The notes beneath the pieces are model-generated. The model saw only the letters and a list, made by a program, of their open reading frames with translations. It was not told the origin of the DNA and made no database searches. The translations under genes and the position numbers were made by a program. This document shows, piece by piece, positions 25,887-35,167 of a stretch of DNA of 59,694 nt (position 1 is its first letter; each line of letters begins with the position of its first letter). Origin of the DNA: an uncultured Austwickia sp. (GTDB lineage Bacteria > Actinomycetota > Actinomycetes > Actinomycetales > Dermatophilaceae); contig CAKUSI010000001.1 of assembly GCA_934678955.1 (NCBI GenBank), positions 1-59,694 on the forward strand. Reading direction: 5' to 3'.

Positions 25887-28800
25887 TCCACTCGCTTCGC
25901 ATCCGCGACGCCCGCGCAACGCGGGCGGTGCTCGCCATGCTCACGGCGCTCGCCGTCGTCGCCTTCTCGTTCCTCGGAACCGCCTCGGCGCACGCCGTCG
26001 GCGACGCGGCTCCAGCCGCTCCCGCATCCGCCGCCCCGAAGGCCGAGGCCGTGGACGCCGAGTCCGTGCGCCTCGAGTGGGCCGACTCGGCCCGCTCGCT
26101 CGAGAACTTCTTCGCGTACCGCGTCGACGTGCTTGCGGAGACTGGCGACACCCCGCTCCGCGCGCACCGCTTCGGCGACGCGAACGACGAGCGGATCGCC
26201 GAGGTGCGCGGAGGCTGGGCTCAGACCGACCGCATCGCCGCGACCGTGAGCGGACTCTCCGCCGACACCGCGTACCGCTTCCGCGTGGTCGCGGTCGCGG
26301 CCGACGGCGTGGAGCTCGCGACGAGCGACGCGAGCGAGATCGTCCGCACCCTCGTGCGGGTGGGGGCGGAGGGTGCGGGCTCCGGCGCTCCGGGCGAGGG
26401 ATCGGTCGGCGCGGGTGCCGGTGACGATGCCGGCGCAGGCGCGGGTGACGCTCCCGCGAGCGAAGAGCCCGAGGCCGCGGGCTTCAGCGCCTTCGGCGCC
26501 GCGCCGTTCGCGCTCGATGCCCCGACCTACCCGGCGCCGAAGGTCACCGTGCGCGGCGCGACCGCGGTCGAGGTCGACGACGCCGACTTCCGCGGCAGCC
26601 TGAGCTACCCGACCATCAGGCTCGAGTTCCAGAATCCCGAGGGTGCGGTCGTGAAGACCGTCTCGGCCGGCCTCACCGCGAGCGTCACCGTGGCGAGCGC
26701 GCTCACTCTGGGCGCGAGCTACCGCGTGCAGGCCGTGCTCTACGAGTACGACGACGACTTCAACCAGGTCGAGACGCGCCGCTCCGAGCTCACCCCGCTC
26801 TTCACCATGCGCGAGGTCGCCGAGGCCCCCGGGGTGATCCCCGCGGTGCCCACGCTCGAGCCCGTCGACGGCAGCCAGATGCGCGTGTCGTGGCCGGCGG
26901 TCGAAGACGGCGGCGACGTGCGCACCTACACCGTGCGGCTCTACGACGAGGCGGGCGCGCTGCTGCAGACGAAGACCGGCATCAACCCGTTCACCGCGGG
27001 CACGCAGCACACCTTCATCGGCCTGAGTGCGCTCACCGGCTACACGGCCACCGTGCAGGCGATCGGCTTCGAGATCGGCACCCCGCAGCTCAATGGTGCG
27101 GAGTCCGAGAAGTCGGCGCTGGCGTTCACGCTCAAGGGCGTGCCGGGCAAGCCGGGAACGCCGGTGCTCACCGCGGGCGCGAGCGGATCCACCGACATCG
27201 TCGCGAGCTGGGACGCCCCCGCGAGCGGCGGCGGCTACCCCGTGGCCTCGTACGACCTCGAGTTCTACACGGGCGCGAGTGCGAGCACCGGCGGCCTCAT
27301 CGCCAAGGTGCGGGTGCCCGGCAACCTCACCACCTGGACCTTCACGGCCGCCACCCACGTCGAGGTTCCCATCTCTGCGGTCGTCATCGCGAACAACCAG
27401 GCGGGCGCCTCTGCGCGCAGCGGCTTCTCCGACACCGCGACGGCCGCGAAGTCGCCGGTGAAGGCGACCGCGACTCCGAAGACCGCGCCCTCGAACGCGA
27501 ACTCGGCGACGGGCATCCAGCTCACCGCGCCGACCGACGACGGCTTCACCGTCACGTGGACCCTCCCGACCGGGGTGAACGCGCCGGTCGCCGGCACCGG
27601 CTACCTCATCCGCGTGGTCGAGCACCTGGCGAGCAACGCCGCGACGAACACCTCGTACACCTACGTGCCGGTCGGCAAGCCCACGAGCGCGCCCGTCGGG
27701 CAGATCAACGCCTACGGCATCGTCGACGCCGGCACCTTCGCGCAGACGACGGGCAGGCTCTCGGCGACGCTCACGGGCCTCGACGGCGGCAAGACCTACC
27801 GCGTCTCGGTGACGCCCTACGTCGAGACGGCGGGGGTGCGCGCCTTCCGCGTCAGCTCGTCCGTCAGCGCGGCGTCGATCACGACCACCGGCAGCGGCGT
27901 CCCCGCCGCGGGCTCGAAGGCGAAGGCGCCCGTGGCCACCGGCGTCGACGCCCTCTCCTGGACCGGCGACGCGCTCACGGGCAAGTACACGGGCGGCAGC
28001 CCGATCACCGGCTACCGCGTCGCCGTCTTCCTCAGCGGGCAGACCGAGCCGCTGCAGGTCGTCGACGCGACGCTCGACGGCGACGGCGTGCCGAGCGCGG
28101 TCTTCACGGGCCTGACCCGCGGCACCGCTTACCAGGTCGCCTACGCCGGTGTGAACGCCAACGGCACCGGCCCGTTCTCGGAGGCGAGCATCGCCGTGGC
28201 GACGCTCAGCCGCCCGGTTCCCGGCTCGGTGGCGCCGCTGTACGCCTCCGCGGCAGAACTCCGCGCCGGCATCGCGCGCGCCGAGGCGACCGAGGTTCCG
28301 GCCGCAACCGCGGGGGTGACCGGCAGGCTCGAATCGGGCACCGCGGTGTCCGTGAACCCGCCGTTCGATTCCGAGGAGCTCGGCGAGGTGTGGCTGTACC
28401 CGGCCGAGGGCGCGCCGATCCACCAGACCACCTTCACGGGCGACGGCTCGCGCGCCGCGGCCTCCTGGCAGCTCGGCGACCTGCCGAGCGGCGAGTACCT
28501 GCTGCTCTTCGTCGGCGACGGCGGCGAGATGGTCGCGGTCGCCGTGACCGTGCTCAAGCCGGTCATCGGCCGCACGGATCTCACCGACGCGGTGTTCCGC
28601 TGGGGCTTCAACGACGAGAGCAGCAACGGCGCCTTCTTCGGCGGTTGCAACTACTTCGTCGCGGGCAAGGCCCCCGACGTCGGCAGCGCGCAGGTGTTCA
28701 CGCAGTCGCGCTACTCGTCGAAGAACGGCAACGTCACCATCGTGAAGCCGAACGCCGCGGGCGAGTACGTGCAGGCGAGCTGGGAGACCAAGTGCCTCAC

Positions 28801-29989
28801 CCGCTCGGGCGTGCCGGTGACGAGCTCGGTCACCACGCCGGTCACCGAGCAGCAGATCGTCATCGCGGGCGGAACCGGATGGGTGGATCCCTCGACGCGC
28901 AGCGCCGAGATCCGTTGGGAGGGCGACTTCACCGTCGTCTACTACGGCGGCCTCACCTTCTGGTACGCGAGCGACCCCGTGCTCACGGTGGAGAACGGCG
29001 TCGGCCGGGTCACCGCGACCGTGGGCGGCTACGGCGCCGACATGGACGATCTCAGCAAGTGGGAGCCGCTCGCCGACCAGCAGGTGACGCTCGCGGTGCT
29101 GCACGGCGTGCAGATGACGTCGACCGGCTTCACGGTGACTCCCGACTACCTCGGGGTCGCGGTCTCCGTCGCGCCCGGCGGCTCCGCCCAGGCCGTGCCG
29201 CAGCCGACGAGGACCGCCGACAACGCGGCCTACTGGGGCGCGTTCCCGCAGGACTTCGTCGACTTCCAGCAGCTCACGGGCCAGAGCGCCTACTGGTACA
29301 CGAGCGGCGGCGCGCAGGATCGCGGCAAGCCCACGCTCCCGCTCACCGTCGTGTACTCGAGCATCCTCGACGAGACGGGCGCGGGCGAGGGGAGCGACGG
29401 CGTGGGCGTCGCCCCGCCCGAGGCGATCGCGCCTCCCGCGCAGAGCACCGGGCTCGGGCGCCCCGTGGCGAACACGACCGTGACGAGCATCGAGAGCGTC
29501 GAGACGCTGCGCGAGCTCATCGCGAGCGGCGTCGTGACGCAGCGCCCCGCGGCCGAAGCCGGTATCCCCGGCACCGTGAAGGCGGGAGAGCTGCTGAAGT
29601 TCAGCCTGCCGTGGAGCGGCGAGGACGCGAGCGGCGTGATCTGGCTCTACCCGGACGTCGCCTATGCGGGCACCTTCCGCGTGGTGAACGGGGTCGTGAC
29701 GGTCACGCTCGACAGCTCGGTGATCGGCGCCGACGGCGAGAGCTTCGCGGTGTTCTTCGGCGATGCGGGCACGACCGTGGCTGTGCCCTTCACCGTTTCC
29801 GGGCGGCTCGCCGCGCAGACCACGACGCCCCAGCCCGTGAAGCCCCAGGATGCCGCCGAGCTGCTCGCGCAGCCGCTGAGCGACAACCGCGCGCTGCTGC
29901 TGTGGCTCGCGATCGGCGGCGGGCTCGTCGTGCTCGCGGGCGCCGGAGCGGGAGGGGTCGTGGCCCTCAGGCGCCGCGCCGCGGCGTAG
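25883..29989 (+). CDS. Large membrane-anchored surface protein with FN3 and HtaA-like domains
   Basis: A 1368-residue protein starting with a signal peptide (cleavage near SAHA, residue 34). Fibronectin type III-like units lie at about 45-155 and several more between 220 and 790, with an Ala/Gly-rich acidic linker at about 160-200. A heme-associated HtaA-like domain covers about 895-1160 (WGFNDESSNGAFFGG, then WEGDFTVVYYGGLTFWYASDP). It is flanked on both sides by copies of a domain with the signature VWLYP/VIWLYP. It ends with a membrane helix (LLLWLAIGGGLVVLAGAGAG) and RRRAAA. The role is likely heme capture at the cell surface for HmuTUV. ATG overlaps the previous stop by 4 nt. Confidence 0.82.
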   Translation: MIHSLRIRDARATRAVLAMLTALAVVAFSFLGTASAHAVGDAAPAAPASAAPKAEAVDAESVRLEWADSARSLENFFAYRVDVLAETGDTPLRAHRFGDANDERIAEVRGGWAQTDRIAATVSGLSADTAYRFRVVAVAADGVELATSDASEIVRTLVRVGAEGAGSGAPGEGSVGAGAGDDAGAGAGDAPASEEPEAAGFSAFGAAPFALDAPTYPAPKVTVRGATAVEVDDADFRGSLSYPTIRLEFQNPEGAVVKTVSAGLTASVTVASALTLGASYRVQAVLYEYDDDFNQVETRRSELTPLFTMREVAEAPGVIPAVPTLEPVDGSQMRVSWPAVEDGGDVRTYTVRLYDEAGALLQTKTGINPFTAGTQHTFIGLSALTGYTATVQAIGFEIGTPQLNGAESEKSALAFTLKGVPGKPGTPVLTAGASGSTDIVASWDAPASGGGYPVASYDLEFYTGASASTGGLIAKVRVPGNLTTWTFTAATHVEVPISAVVIANNQAGASARSGFSDTATAAKSPVKATATPKTAPSNANSATGIQLTAPTDDGFTVTWTLPTGVNAPVAGTGYLIRVVEHLASNAATNTSYTYVPVGKPTSAPVGQINAYGIVDAGTFAQTTGRLSATLTGLDGGKTYRVSVTPYVETAGVRAFRVSSSVSAASITTTGSGVPAAGSKAKAPVATGVDALSWTGDALTGKYTGGSPITGYRVAVFLSGQTEPLQVVDATLDGDGVPSAVFTGLTRGTAYQVAYAGVNANGTGPFSEASIAVATLSRPVPGSVAPLYASAAELRAGIARAEATEVPAATAGVTGRLESGTAVSVNPPFDSEELGEVWLYPAEGAPIHQTTFTGDGSRAAASWQLGDLPSGEYLLLFVGDGGEMVAVAVTVLKPVIGRTDLTDAVFRWGFNDESSNGAFFGGCNYFVAGKAPDVGSAQVFTQSRYSSKNGNVTIVKPNAAGEYVQASWETKCLTRSGVPVTSSVTTPVTEQQIVIAGGTGWVDPSTRSAEIRWEGDFTVVYYGGLTFWYASDPVLTVENGVGRVTATVGGYGADMDDLSKWEPLADQQVTLAVLHGVQMTSTGFTVTPDYLGVAVSVAPGGSAQAVPQPTRTADNAAYWGAFPQDFVDFQQLTGQSAYWYTSGGAQDRGKPTLPLTVVYSSILDETGAGEGSDGVGVAPPEAIAPPAQSTGLGRPVANTTVTSIESVETLRELIASGVVTQRPAAEAGIPGTVKAGELLKFSLPWSGEDASGVIWLYPDVAYAGTFRVVNGVVTVTLDSSVIGADGESFAVFFGDAGTTVAVPFTVSGRLAAQTTTPQPVKPQDAAELLAQPLSDNRALLLWLAIGGGLVVLAGAGAGGVVALRRRAAA

Positions 29990-30007
29990 GGTCTCGCGCA
30001 GAGCGAG

Positions 30008-30040
30008 GGGGTGGATCGGTCCCGGCGGCCGATCCACCCC
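30008..30040. terminator. Perfect 12-bp hairpin after the heme operon
   Basis: GGGGTGGATCGG (30008-30019) and CCGATCCACCCC (30029-30040) form a perfect stem with a 9 nt loop. It lies 18 nt past the last heme gene. No T-run follows, so termination would be of the non-canonical actinobacterial kind. The same core palindrome occurs inside hmuU at 22731-22756. Confidence 0.5.
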
Positions 30041-30057
30041 GCCCGTAGAATGACGGT

Positions 30058-31122
30058 ATGCAGCTCGACTGGGTCCCCGACGTGCTCGGGAACGGCTTCG
30101 AGTGCGCGACGCTCGACCTCGGGCCCGACGACGAACTGATACGAGCCGAGGGCGACGGCGAGGCCGAGTCCGCAGAGCGCCCCGACCTCGTCGCGACGCT
30201 CGTGCGCTCGCTCCCGCGACCGCTCGGCCGCTGGGAGCGGCTCACCCGCCGGCGCCGCGAGTTCGAGCACGTCGACGTGCTCTACGTGCATGGCTGGTCG
30301 GACTACTTCTTCCAGAAGGGCCTCGCACGGTTCTGGACCGATCGCGGCGCCCGCTTCTTCGCCCTCGACCTGCGCCGCTACGGCCGCAGCCTCCGCGAGG
30401 GTCAGCCGCCCGGATACATCGCGAACCTCGCCGACTACGACACTGAGATCGACCTCGCCGTCGACGAGATCCGCTCCTCGCAGCCGCCCGGTCTGCCGCA
30501 GCGCAAGCTCGTGCTCCTCGGGCACTCGACCGGCGGGCTCGTGCTCAGCCTGTGGGCCTCGCGGCATCAGGGAGAGGCCGACGCGCTCATCCTCAACAGC
30601 CCGTGGCTCGAGCTGCAGCTCAGCGCCCACGGGCGGCAGCTGGTCGCGCCGCTCGTGCATCTCGGAGCTCGCCTCCGCCCCTTCGAGGCGGCGCCCCAGC
30701 TCGACTACGGCTTCTACGCGCGGGCGCAGCAGGAGGTCGGCCCGAAGAGCGAGCTCGAGGGGCTCAACGAGGAGTGGCGCCCGCCACTCGCCCACGTCGT
30801 GCACAGCGGCTGGCTGAGCGCCATCATCGCGGGCCACGAGCGGGTGGCGGAGGGCCTCGGCCTCGAGCTGCCGGTGTGCGTGCTCCTCTCCGCGCACTCC
30901 TCGCTCCGCGCGCGCTGGAGCGAGGACTTCACCCGTGCCGACTCCGTGCTCGAGGTCGACGCGGTGGCGAAGGCCGCGCTGCGCCTCGGGTCGTCGGTGA
31001 CGATCGAGCGGATCGACGGCGCCCTTCACGACGTGTTCCTATCCGCCGACGAGCCGCGCGCCGACGCCTACGCGCGTCTCGAGCGCTGGACGCGGGGGTG
31101 GCTCCACAGCGTGGGGCGGTAG
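30058..31122 (+). CDS. Alpha/beta hydrolase, serine aminopeptidase S33/lysophospholipase type
   Basis: A 354-residue cytosolic hydrolase. VDVLYVHGWSDYFFQ holds the oxyanion region, LVLLGHSTGGLVLSLWASR holds the nucleophile elbow GHSTG, and the C-terminal HDVFLS has the likely catalytic His. The overall pattern (FFALDLRRYGRS) is that of monoglyceride-lipase-like Hydrolase_4 proteins. TAGAAT plus 6 nt precedes the ATG, so the transcript is probably leaderless. It is followed by a Nudix gene after only 9 nt. Confidence 0.85.
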   Translation: MQLDWVPDVLGNGFECATLDLGPDDELIRAEGDGEAESAERPDLVATLVRSLPRPLGRWERLTRRRREFEHVDVLYVHGWSDYFFQKGLARFWTDRGARFFALDLRRYGRSLREGQPPGYIANLADYDTEIDLAVDEIRSSQPPGLPQRKLVLLGHSTGGLVLSLWASRHQGEADALILNSPWLELQLSAHGRQLVAPLVHLGARLRPFEAAPQLDYGFYARAQQEVGPKSELEGLNEEWRPPLAHVVHSGWLSAIIAGHERVAEGLGLELPVCVLLSAHSSLRARWSEDFTRADSVLEVDAVAKAALRLGSSVTIERIDGALHDVFLSADEPRADAYARLERWTRGWLHSVGR

Positions 31123-31131
31123 GCTCGGGAC

Positions 31132-31602
31132 ATGGATCTTCGGGTGGCGGCCTACGCCGTGGTCGAGCGCCGTGGCAAGATCCTGCTCACGCACTGGCGT
31201 CGCGGCCACCTCCACGGTTGGACGCTGCCCGGCGGCGGCATCGAGGCCGGAGAGGATCCGCGCGACGCCGTCGTGCGCGAGGTCATGGAGGAGACGGGGC
31301 TCACGGCCAAGGTGGGCCGCCTGCTCGGCGTCGACTCCCGCGTCATGGTGCGCGAGGAGGTGCCCGAGGGCGATCAGCCCGAGCTGCACACCATTCGCAT
31401 CGTCTACCGCGCCTCGGTGCAGGACGGGCCGCTGCGCAACGAGGTCGACGGATCCTCCGACGAGGCCCGCTGGGTGTCGCTCGCCGAGGTCAAGTCGCTG
31501 AAGACCCTCTCGCTCGTGCAGACGGGCATGCGCATGGCCGGGCTGCCGCGCCGCGCGAACGGCTCGTCGTCGCGGCGTCGCCCGCGCCCGAAGAGCGCGT
31601 GA
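31132..31602 (+). CDS. Nudix hydrolase
   Basis: A 156-residue Nudix protein. The complete Nudix box lies at about residues 36-58 (GGIEAGEDPRDAVVREVMEE, then TGL), with all the acidic metal-binding positions present. The strands WTLPGGG and DEARWVSL match the fold. It hydrolyses nucleoside diphosphates linked to another group; the exact substrate is unknown. The C-terminus is an Arg/Ser-rich basic tail (SSSRRRPRPKSA). TAGGCT plus 6 nt precedes the ATG, a leaderless-type start inside the previous gene's end. Confidence 0.88.
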   Translation: MDLRVAAYAVVERRGKILLTHWRRGHLHGWTLPGGGIEAGEDPRDAVVREVMEETGLTAKVGRLLGVDSRVMVREEVPEGDQPELHTIRIVYRASVQDGPLRNEVDGSSDEARWVSLAEVKSLKTLSLVQTGMRMAGLPRRANGSSSRRRPRPKSA

Positions 31603-31656
31603 GGCAGGGCCGGGTCCTGCGATGCGCGCCGCACGCGCCCGCAGGATGACGGGGAG

Positions 31657-32163
31657 CTAGCCGAGGCTGCTCGTCGCCACCCACAGCTCGTCGTCGCTGC
31701 GGAACGCCTGCCAGAGCGCGTAGCCCACGCCCACGGCCGCCGCCACGCCGAGACCGAGGGCGATGATGCCGCCGGCGCTGCGCTTCTTCTTCTCCGGCTC
31801 GAGGTAGCCGACGCGCTCGCCGAAGCCGCGCACCTGCGAGGCCGCCTTCGAGCTCTCGAGATTGTCGAGGGTGCGGATCGTGCTCACGAGCGCACTCGCG
31901 ACGAGCGGCGCCGTGACGCGCTTCACCGTGCGGGCGGCGCGACGGGCCGAGTCGACGCCCTGATCCACCACGGGACGAACGCGAGTCATCGCCTCGTCGA
32001 CGCGAGGGGCGACGTGCTCGTCGCTGAGGAGTCTGGCCTGGTGGCCCGCCTGCTTGATCACCGTGCCCGCATTGCCGAGCACGGCCATCTGCTGGTCGAG
32101 CAGTTCCTGCGCCTCGGAGCGCAGGTGGCGGAGCTCGCGGCGGCGTTTGCGTGAGAGTTTCAT
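31657..32163 (-). CDS. Small membrane protein with basic N-terminus, conserved near ppiA
   Basis: A 168-residue protein. The N-terminal 130 residues are charged and helical with many Arg/Lys, followed by the basic KKKRSAGGI segment and a single hydrophobic helix (ALGLGVAAAVGVGYALWQAF), ending with a short acidic stretch. AAGGAGG precedes the ATG. I recall similar small proteins next to ppiA in Microbacteriaceae, but no function is known. It is divergent from ppiA, with 73 nt shared promoter space. Confidence 0.65.
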   Translation of the reverse strand: MKLSRKRRRELRHLRSEAQELLDQQMAVLGNAGTVIKQAGHQARLLSDEHVAPRVDEAMTRVRPVVDQGVDSARRAARTVKRVTAPLVASALVSTIRTLDNLESSKAASQVRGFGERVGYLEPEKKKRSAGGIIALGLGVAAAVGVGYALWQAFRSDDELWVATSSLG

Positions 32164-32202
32164 GCTGACTTCCTCCTTCGGCGGCACCGGGGGTGCGTCC
32201 AC

Positions 32203-32236
32203 TTGACTGACAACGCTACACCGTAGACTTGGGAAC
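32203..32236 (+). promoter_or_regulatory. Promoter of ppiA, leaderless type
   Basis: TTGACT at 32203-32208 and TAGACT at 32224-32229 are good hexamers but only 15 nt apart. The ATG follows 7 nt after TAGACT, with no ribosome binding site. Confidence 0.5.
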
Positions 32237-32746
32237 ATGACCATCCACAGCGCGGTAGCGACCATTCACACCAATCACGGAGACATCGTCATCAACCTGT
32301 TCGGTGATCAGGCCCCCAAGACGGTGAAGAACTTCATCGATCTCGCCGAGAAGGGCTTCTACGACGGTGTGATCTTCCACCGCATCATCCCCGACTTCAT
32401 GATTCAGGGCGGCGACCCCACGGGCACCGGCACCGGCGGCCCGGGCTACACCTTCGACGACGAGATCCACTCCGAGCTCTCCTTCGACCGCCCCTACCAG
32501 CTCGCCATGGCGAACGCCGGCAAGCGCCCCGACATGACCGGCCGCCTCGCCGGCACGAACGGCTCGCAGTTCTTCATCACGACCATCGCGCCCGAGTGGC
32601 TCAACGGCAAGCACACCATCTTCGGCGAGGTCGCCGACGACGCGTCGAAGGCCGTCGTCGACGCCATCTCGGCGGTGCCCACCGGCGCGATGGATCGCCC
32701 GATCGACGAGGTCGTCATGACCGGCGTCGACATCGTCGCGGTCTAG
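32237..32746 (+). CDS. ppiA: Cyclophilin-type peptidyl-prolyl cis-trans isomerase
   Basis: A 169-residue cytosolic cyclophilin. Signature residues are all present: [19 protein letters not shown] near the catalytic Arg/Phe, [12 protein letters not shown] and [12 protein letters not shown]. It speeds proline isomerisation in protein folding. In Actinobacteria ppiA lies just before rhomboid and crgA near the origin, which is the order seen here. Probable leaderless start. Confidence 0.95.
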   Translation: MTIHSAVATIHTNHGDIVINLFGDQAPKTVKNFIDLAEKGFYDGVIFHRIIPDFMIQGGDPTGTGTGGPGYTFDDEIHSELSFDRPYQLAMANAGKRPDMTGRLAGTNGSQFFITTIAPEWLNGKHTIFGEVADDASKAVVDAISAVPTGAMDRPIDEVVMTGVDIVAV

Positions 32747-32753
32747 GCAGCCC

Positions 32754-33728
32754 GTGTCGTCCTCCGGCCCGGCCTACGGGGAGCGCGCCGAGTACGGCGA
32801 GCACGACGTCTGCTACCGGCACCCGGATCGCCACAGCTTCACCCTGTGCCAGCGCTGCGGGCGCACGATCTGCGCCGAGTGCCAGATCGTGTCGCCGGTC
32901 GGCGTGCTCTGCGCGGAGTGCGCGCGGCAGACGAGCGGGCCTCAGGGCGCCGCGCGCGTGGCCCGCTCGGCGCGGGTGACGGGCCGCCGTCTCGCCGCGC
33001 TCGAGTACCCCGTGACGCTCGCGATCATCGCCGTGAACGTCGTGGTGTTCGCGCTGCAGCTGCTCAGCTACCACTTCGGCCAGAACCAGGTCACCGGAGC
33101 GCTGTGGTACATCCCGCTGTACTCGCTCGCCGACGGGGCGCACCTCGTGCCCGGTGGAGTGCTGCAGGGCTATCCCGGCGAGGTGCTCGTCTCGACGAGC
33201 TTCGAGCCGTGGCGCATGCTCACCGTGATGTTCACGCACTCGGTGACGTTCCTGCCGCACATCCTCTTCAACATGCTCGCGCTGTACCTCTTCGGCCGCA
33301 ATCTCGAGACGATCATCGGCCGCTGGCGGTTCCTCGCGCTGTACCTCATCGCAGGGATGGGTGGATCGCTCGGGGTCATGCTCTGGGGTTACGCCGACCC
33401 CTCCTCGGTGTTCACGCCGACGGTCGGAGCATCGGGCGCGATCTTCGGCGTGCTCGCCGCGACGCTCGTCGTCTTCAAGGCGATGCGCGCGAACGTCACC
33501 TCGCTCGCCGTGCTGCTCGGCATCAACCTCGCCATCGGCTTCATGCCGGGCGCCGGCGTCTCGTGGCAGGCGCACCTCGGGGGCATGGCGGTGGGGGCGC
33601 TCGCGACGTGGATCATCGTGCGCACCCGGGGCCCGCGCCTGCGGACGCGGCAGATCGTGTCGCTCGTCGCGCTCTCCGCGGGCCTCGCCGCGCTGTCGTG
33701 CGCGTACCTCGTCGTGTCGCCCTTCTAG
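32754..33728 (+). CDS. Rhomboid-family intramembrane serine protease
   Basis: A 324-residue polytopic protein. The N-terminal 60 residues form a B-box-like zinc finger (CYRHPDRHSFTLCQRCGRTIC, then CQIV..GVLCAEC). Six membrane helices follow. The catalytic Ser is in GASGAIFGVLA near residue 226 and the catalytic His in WQAHLGG near residue 273. LPHILFNMLALYLFG is the rhomboid His/Asn helix. The GTG start lies 8 nt after the ppiA stop. It is the last core gene before the DISARM-like insertion. Confidence 0.92.
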   Translation: MSSSGPAYGERAEYGEHDVCYRHPDRHSFTLCQRCGRTICAECQIVSPVGVLCAECARQTSGPQGAARVARSARVTGRRLAALEYPVTLAIIAVNVVVFALQLLSYHFGQNQVTGALWYIPLYSLADGAHLVPGGVLQGYPGEVLVSTSFEPWRMLTVMFTHSVTFLPHILFNMLALYLFGRNLETIIGRWRFLALYLIAGMGGSLGVMLWGYADPSSVFTPTVGASGAIFGVLAATLVVFKAMRANVTSLAVLLGINLAIGFMPGAGVSWQAHLGGMAVGALATWIIVRTRGPRLRTRQIVSLVALSAGLAALSCAYLVVSPF

Positions 33729-34050
33729 GGGCGCCGCTCCGGCCGCAAGACGCATCTAAGCGCGCAAGACGTACGCTACGCGGCTGTATACGATGCGTCC
33801 TGCGCACTCAGAAGCGCCGTCGCGCAGTATTACGATGTTGCGCGCTCGAGATGTGCAGAGGCTCACATCGCTCTCTCGCAAGAGCGACCCCGTTTGGTGC
33901 CCATCCTCCGGGACAGGCCAGAGCATCCGCGCAGCGTCGTCCCTTAGTGCGGCTTCATAAAGGTCTGTAACGCCAAATATGGAGTCCTTTCTGCCACTAC
34001 GCTGGTTCGAAATGGCCTAGTCGTGTGCCAGGTAACCAAAGGAGAGCCCG
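33729..34050. other. Junction spacer between core DNA and DISARM-like island
   Basis: No gene is seen. Two short inverted repeats are visible: GATGTG...CACATC (33850-33869) and GCTCT...AGAGC (33870-33885). GACGCATC and GATGCGTC also recur as a loose dyad around 33750-33800. GC content falls from the rhomboid end to the methyltransferase start. I found no direct repeat matching the far end of the island near 44760. AAAGGAGAG closes the spacer as a ribosome site for the methyltransferase. Confidence 0.5.
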
Positions 34051-35091
34051 GTGACCTTACCTCGTATCGTCAGCCTCTTCTCGGGTGCTGGAGGGCTCGA
34101 CCTCGGCTTCCTTCAGGAAGGCTACGAGATCGCCTTTGCTGTCGATCGAATGGCGGCAGCGATCCGCACGCACAAGCGCAACTTCCCGAAGACTACGTCT
34201 GTCACCGCAGATATCACCCTTCGAAGTGATGTGACAGAGCGGCTGGTCGTCCTGGATGTGATCGCAAATGTGTTGAGAGACGGTGAGCCCATAGGAATCA
34301 TCGGAGGGCCTCCTTGTCAGGGATTCTCGCGAGCCAACCCAAACTCACGGGCCGATGATCCTCGCAACCAAATGCCTACCTTTTACCTGGAGATCGTCGA
34401 GGCGCTGCAGGCACGCTACGACGTACAGTTTGTTCTGTTCGAGAATGTGATGGGTATCCGAGACGCCAAGCATTCCGTGACCTTCCGCAACATTCTCTCT
34501 CGGTTTGAGGAGCTGAAACTCACGGCAGGCGTCACTGAACACTCTGCCCTTGACTACGGCGTACCACAGACGCGGAACCGAGTGATCATCTCAGGATTCA
34601 AGAGCCAGGGAGCCGCTGGGGCCTTCATACCGAAGACCACCTCGCGTGCTGATGTCGACTTGACCGTGCGAGGTGCAATCGGTCATCTTTCTCAACCGGC
34701 ATTCTTCTCGCGAGGTCTTTCTGTCGGTGACATCCCAACGCATCCGAATCACTGGACGATGACTCCCCGCTCCAAGCGTTTCAAGGGCGAGACGGATGGA
34801 CCTACGCTCACCAGGAGTTTCCGCCGCCTGTCCTGGGACAAGCCCAGTCCCACAGTGGCCTACGGGCATCGCGAGATTCATGTTCATCCGGATGGAACTC
34901 GTCGGCTCAGTATCTACGAGGCGATGCTCCTCCAGGGCTTCCCGAAGACGTTCATTCTCGAGGGAACTCTCTCGCAGCAGGTGGAGCAGGTATCGAACGC
35001 CGTGCCGCCTCCCGTGGCCCGTTCTTTGGCTGCGGCAACCGCTGTAGCTCTGAGCAAGGTGTCAAGTTCCGGTCAAGTGTCCGCAGCGTAG
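34051..35091 (+). CDS. drmMII: DNA (cytosine-5) methyltransferase, DrmMII-like
   Basis: A 346-residue C5 DNA methyltransferase. Motif I SLFSGAGGLDLGF (residues 8-20) binds S-adenosylmethionine; motif IV GGPPCQGF holds the catalytic Cys89; motif VI ENV, motif VIII QTRNRVII and motif X SNAVPPPVARSLA follow. The GTG start has AAAGGAGAG upstream. In class 2 DISARM a C5 methyltransferase (drmMII) marks self DNA. Here it opens the operon, and the downstream gene starts 76 nt later. Codon use is less GC-biased than the core genes. The target sequence cannot be predicted. Confidence 0.9.
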   Translation: MTLPRIVSLFSGAGGLDLGFLQEGYEIAFAVDRMAAAIRTHKRNFPKTTSVTADITLRSDVTERLVVLDVIANVLRDGEPIGIIGGPPCQGFSRANPNSRADDPRNQMPTFYLEIVEALQARYDVQFVLFENVMGIRDAKHSVTFRNILSRFEELKLTAGVTEHSALDYGVPQTRNRVIISGFKSQGAAGAFIPKTTSRADVDLTVRGAIGHLSQPAFFSRGLSVGDIPTHPNHWTMTPRSKRFKGETDGPTLTRSFRRLSWDKPSPTVAYGHREIHVHPDGTRRLSIYEAMLLQGFPKTFILEGTLSQQVEQVSNAVPPPVARSLAAATAVALSKVSSSGQVSAA

Positions 35092-35167
35092 CTTGCTCGA
35101 TCCCCGCCGCTCGATGGATGTCGGCGGTTATCCCTATGCTGGAAGCGTAATGGAGCGGGGAGAAGAT

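Noticed and set aside
25535..30037. A 1500-codon open frame on the minus strand opposite the heme operon genes
   Set aside because: Its translation is low-complexity, rich in Arg, Ala, His and Gly, and lies wholly antisense to well-supported genes. This is the usual effect of high third-position GC. The same holds for 10678-12441 (minus) and 22655-23647 (minus).
33729..34050. Inverted repeats in the rhomboid-methyltransferase gap as attachment site or CRISPR remnants
   Set aside because: The dyads are short and different from each other, with no matching copy at 44758-44825 and no repeat-spacer order.
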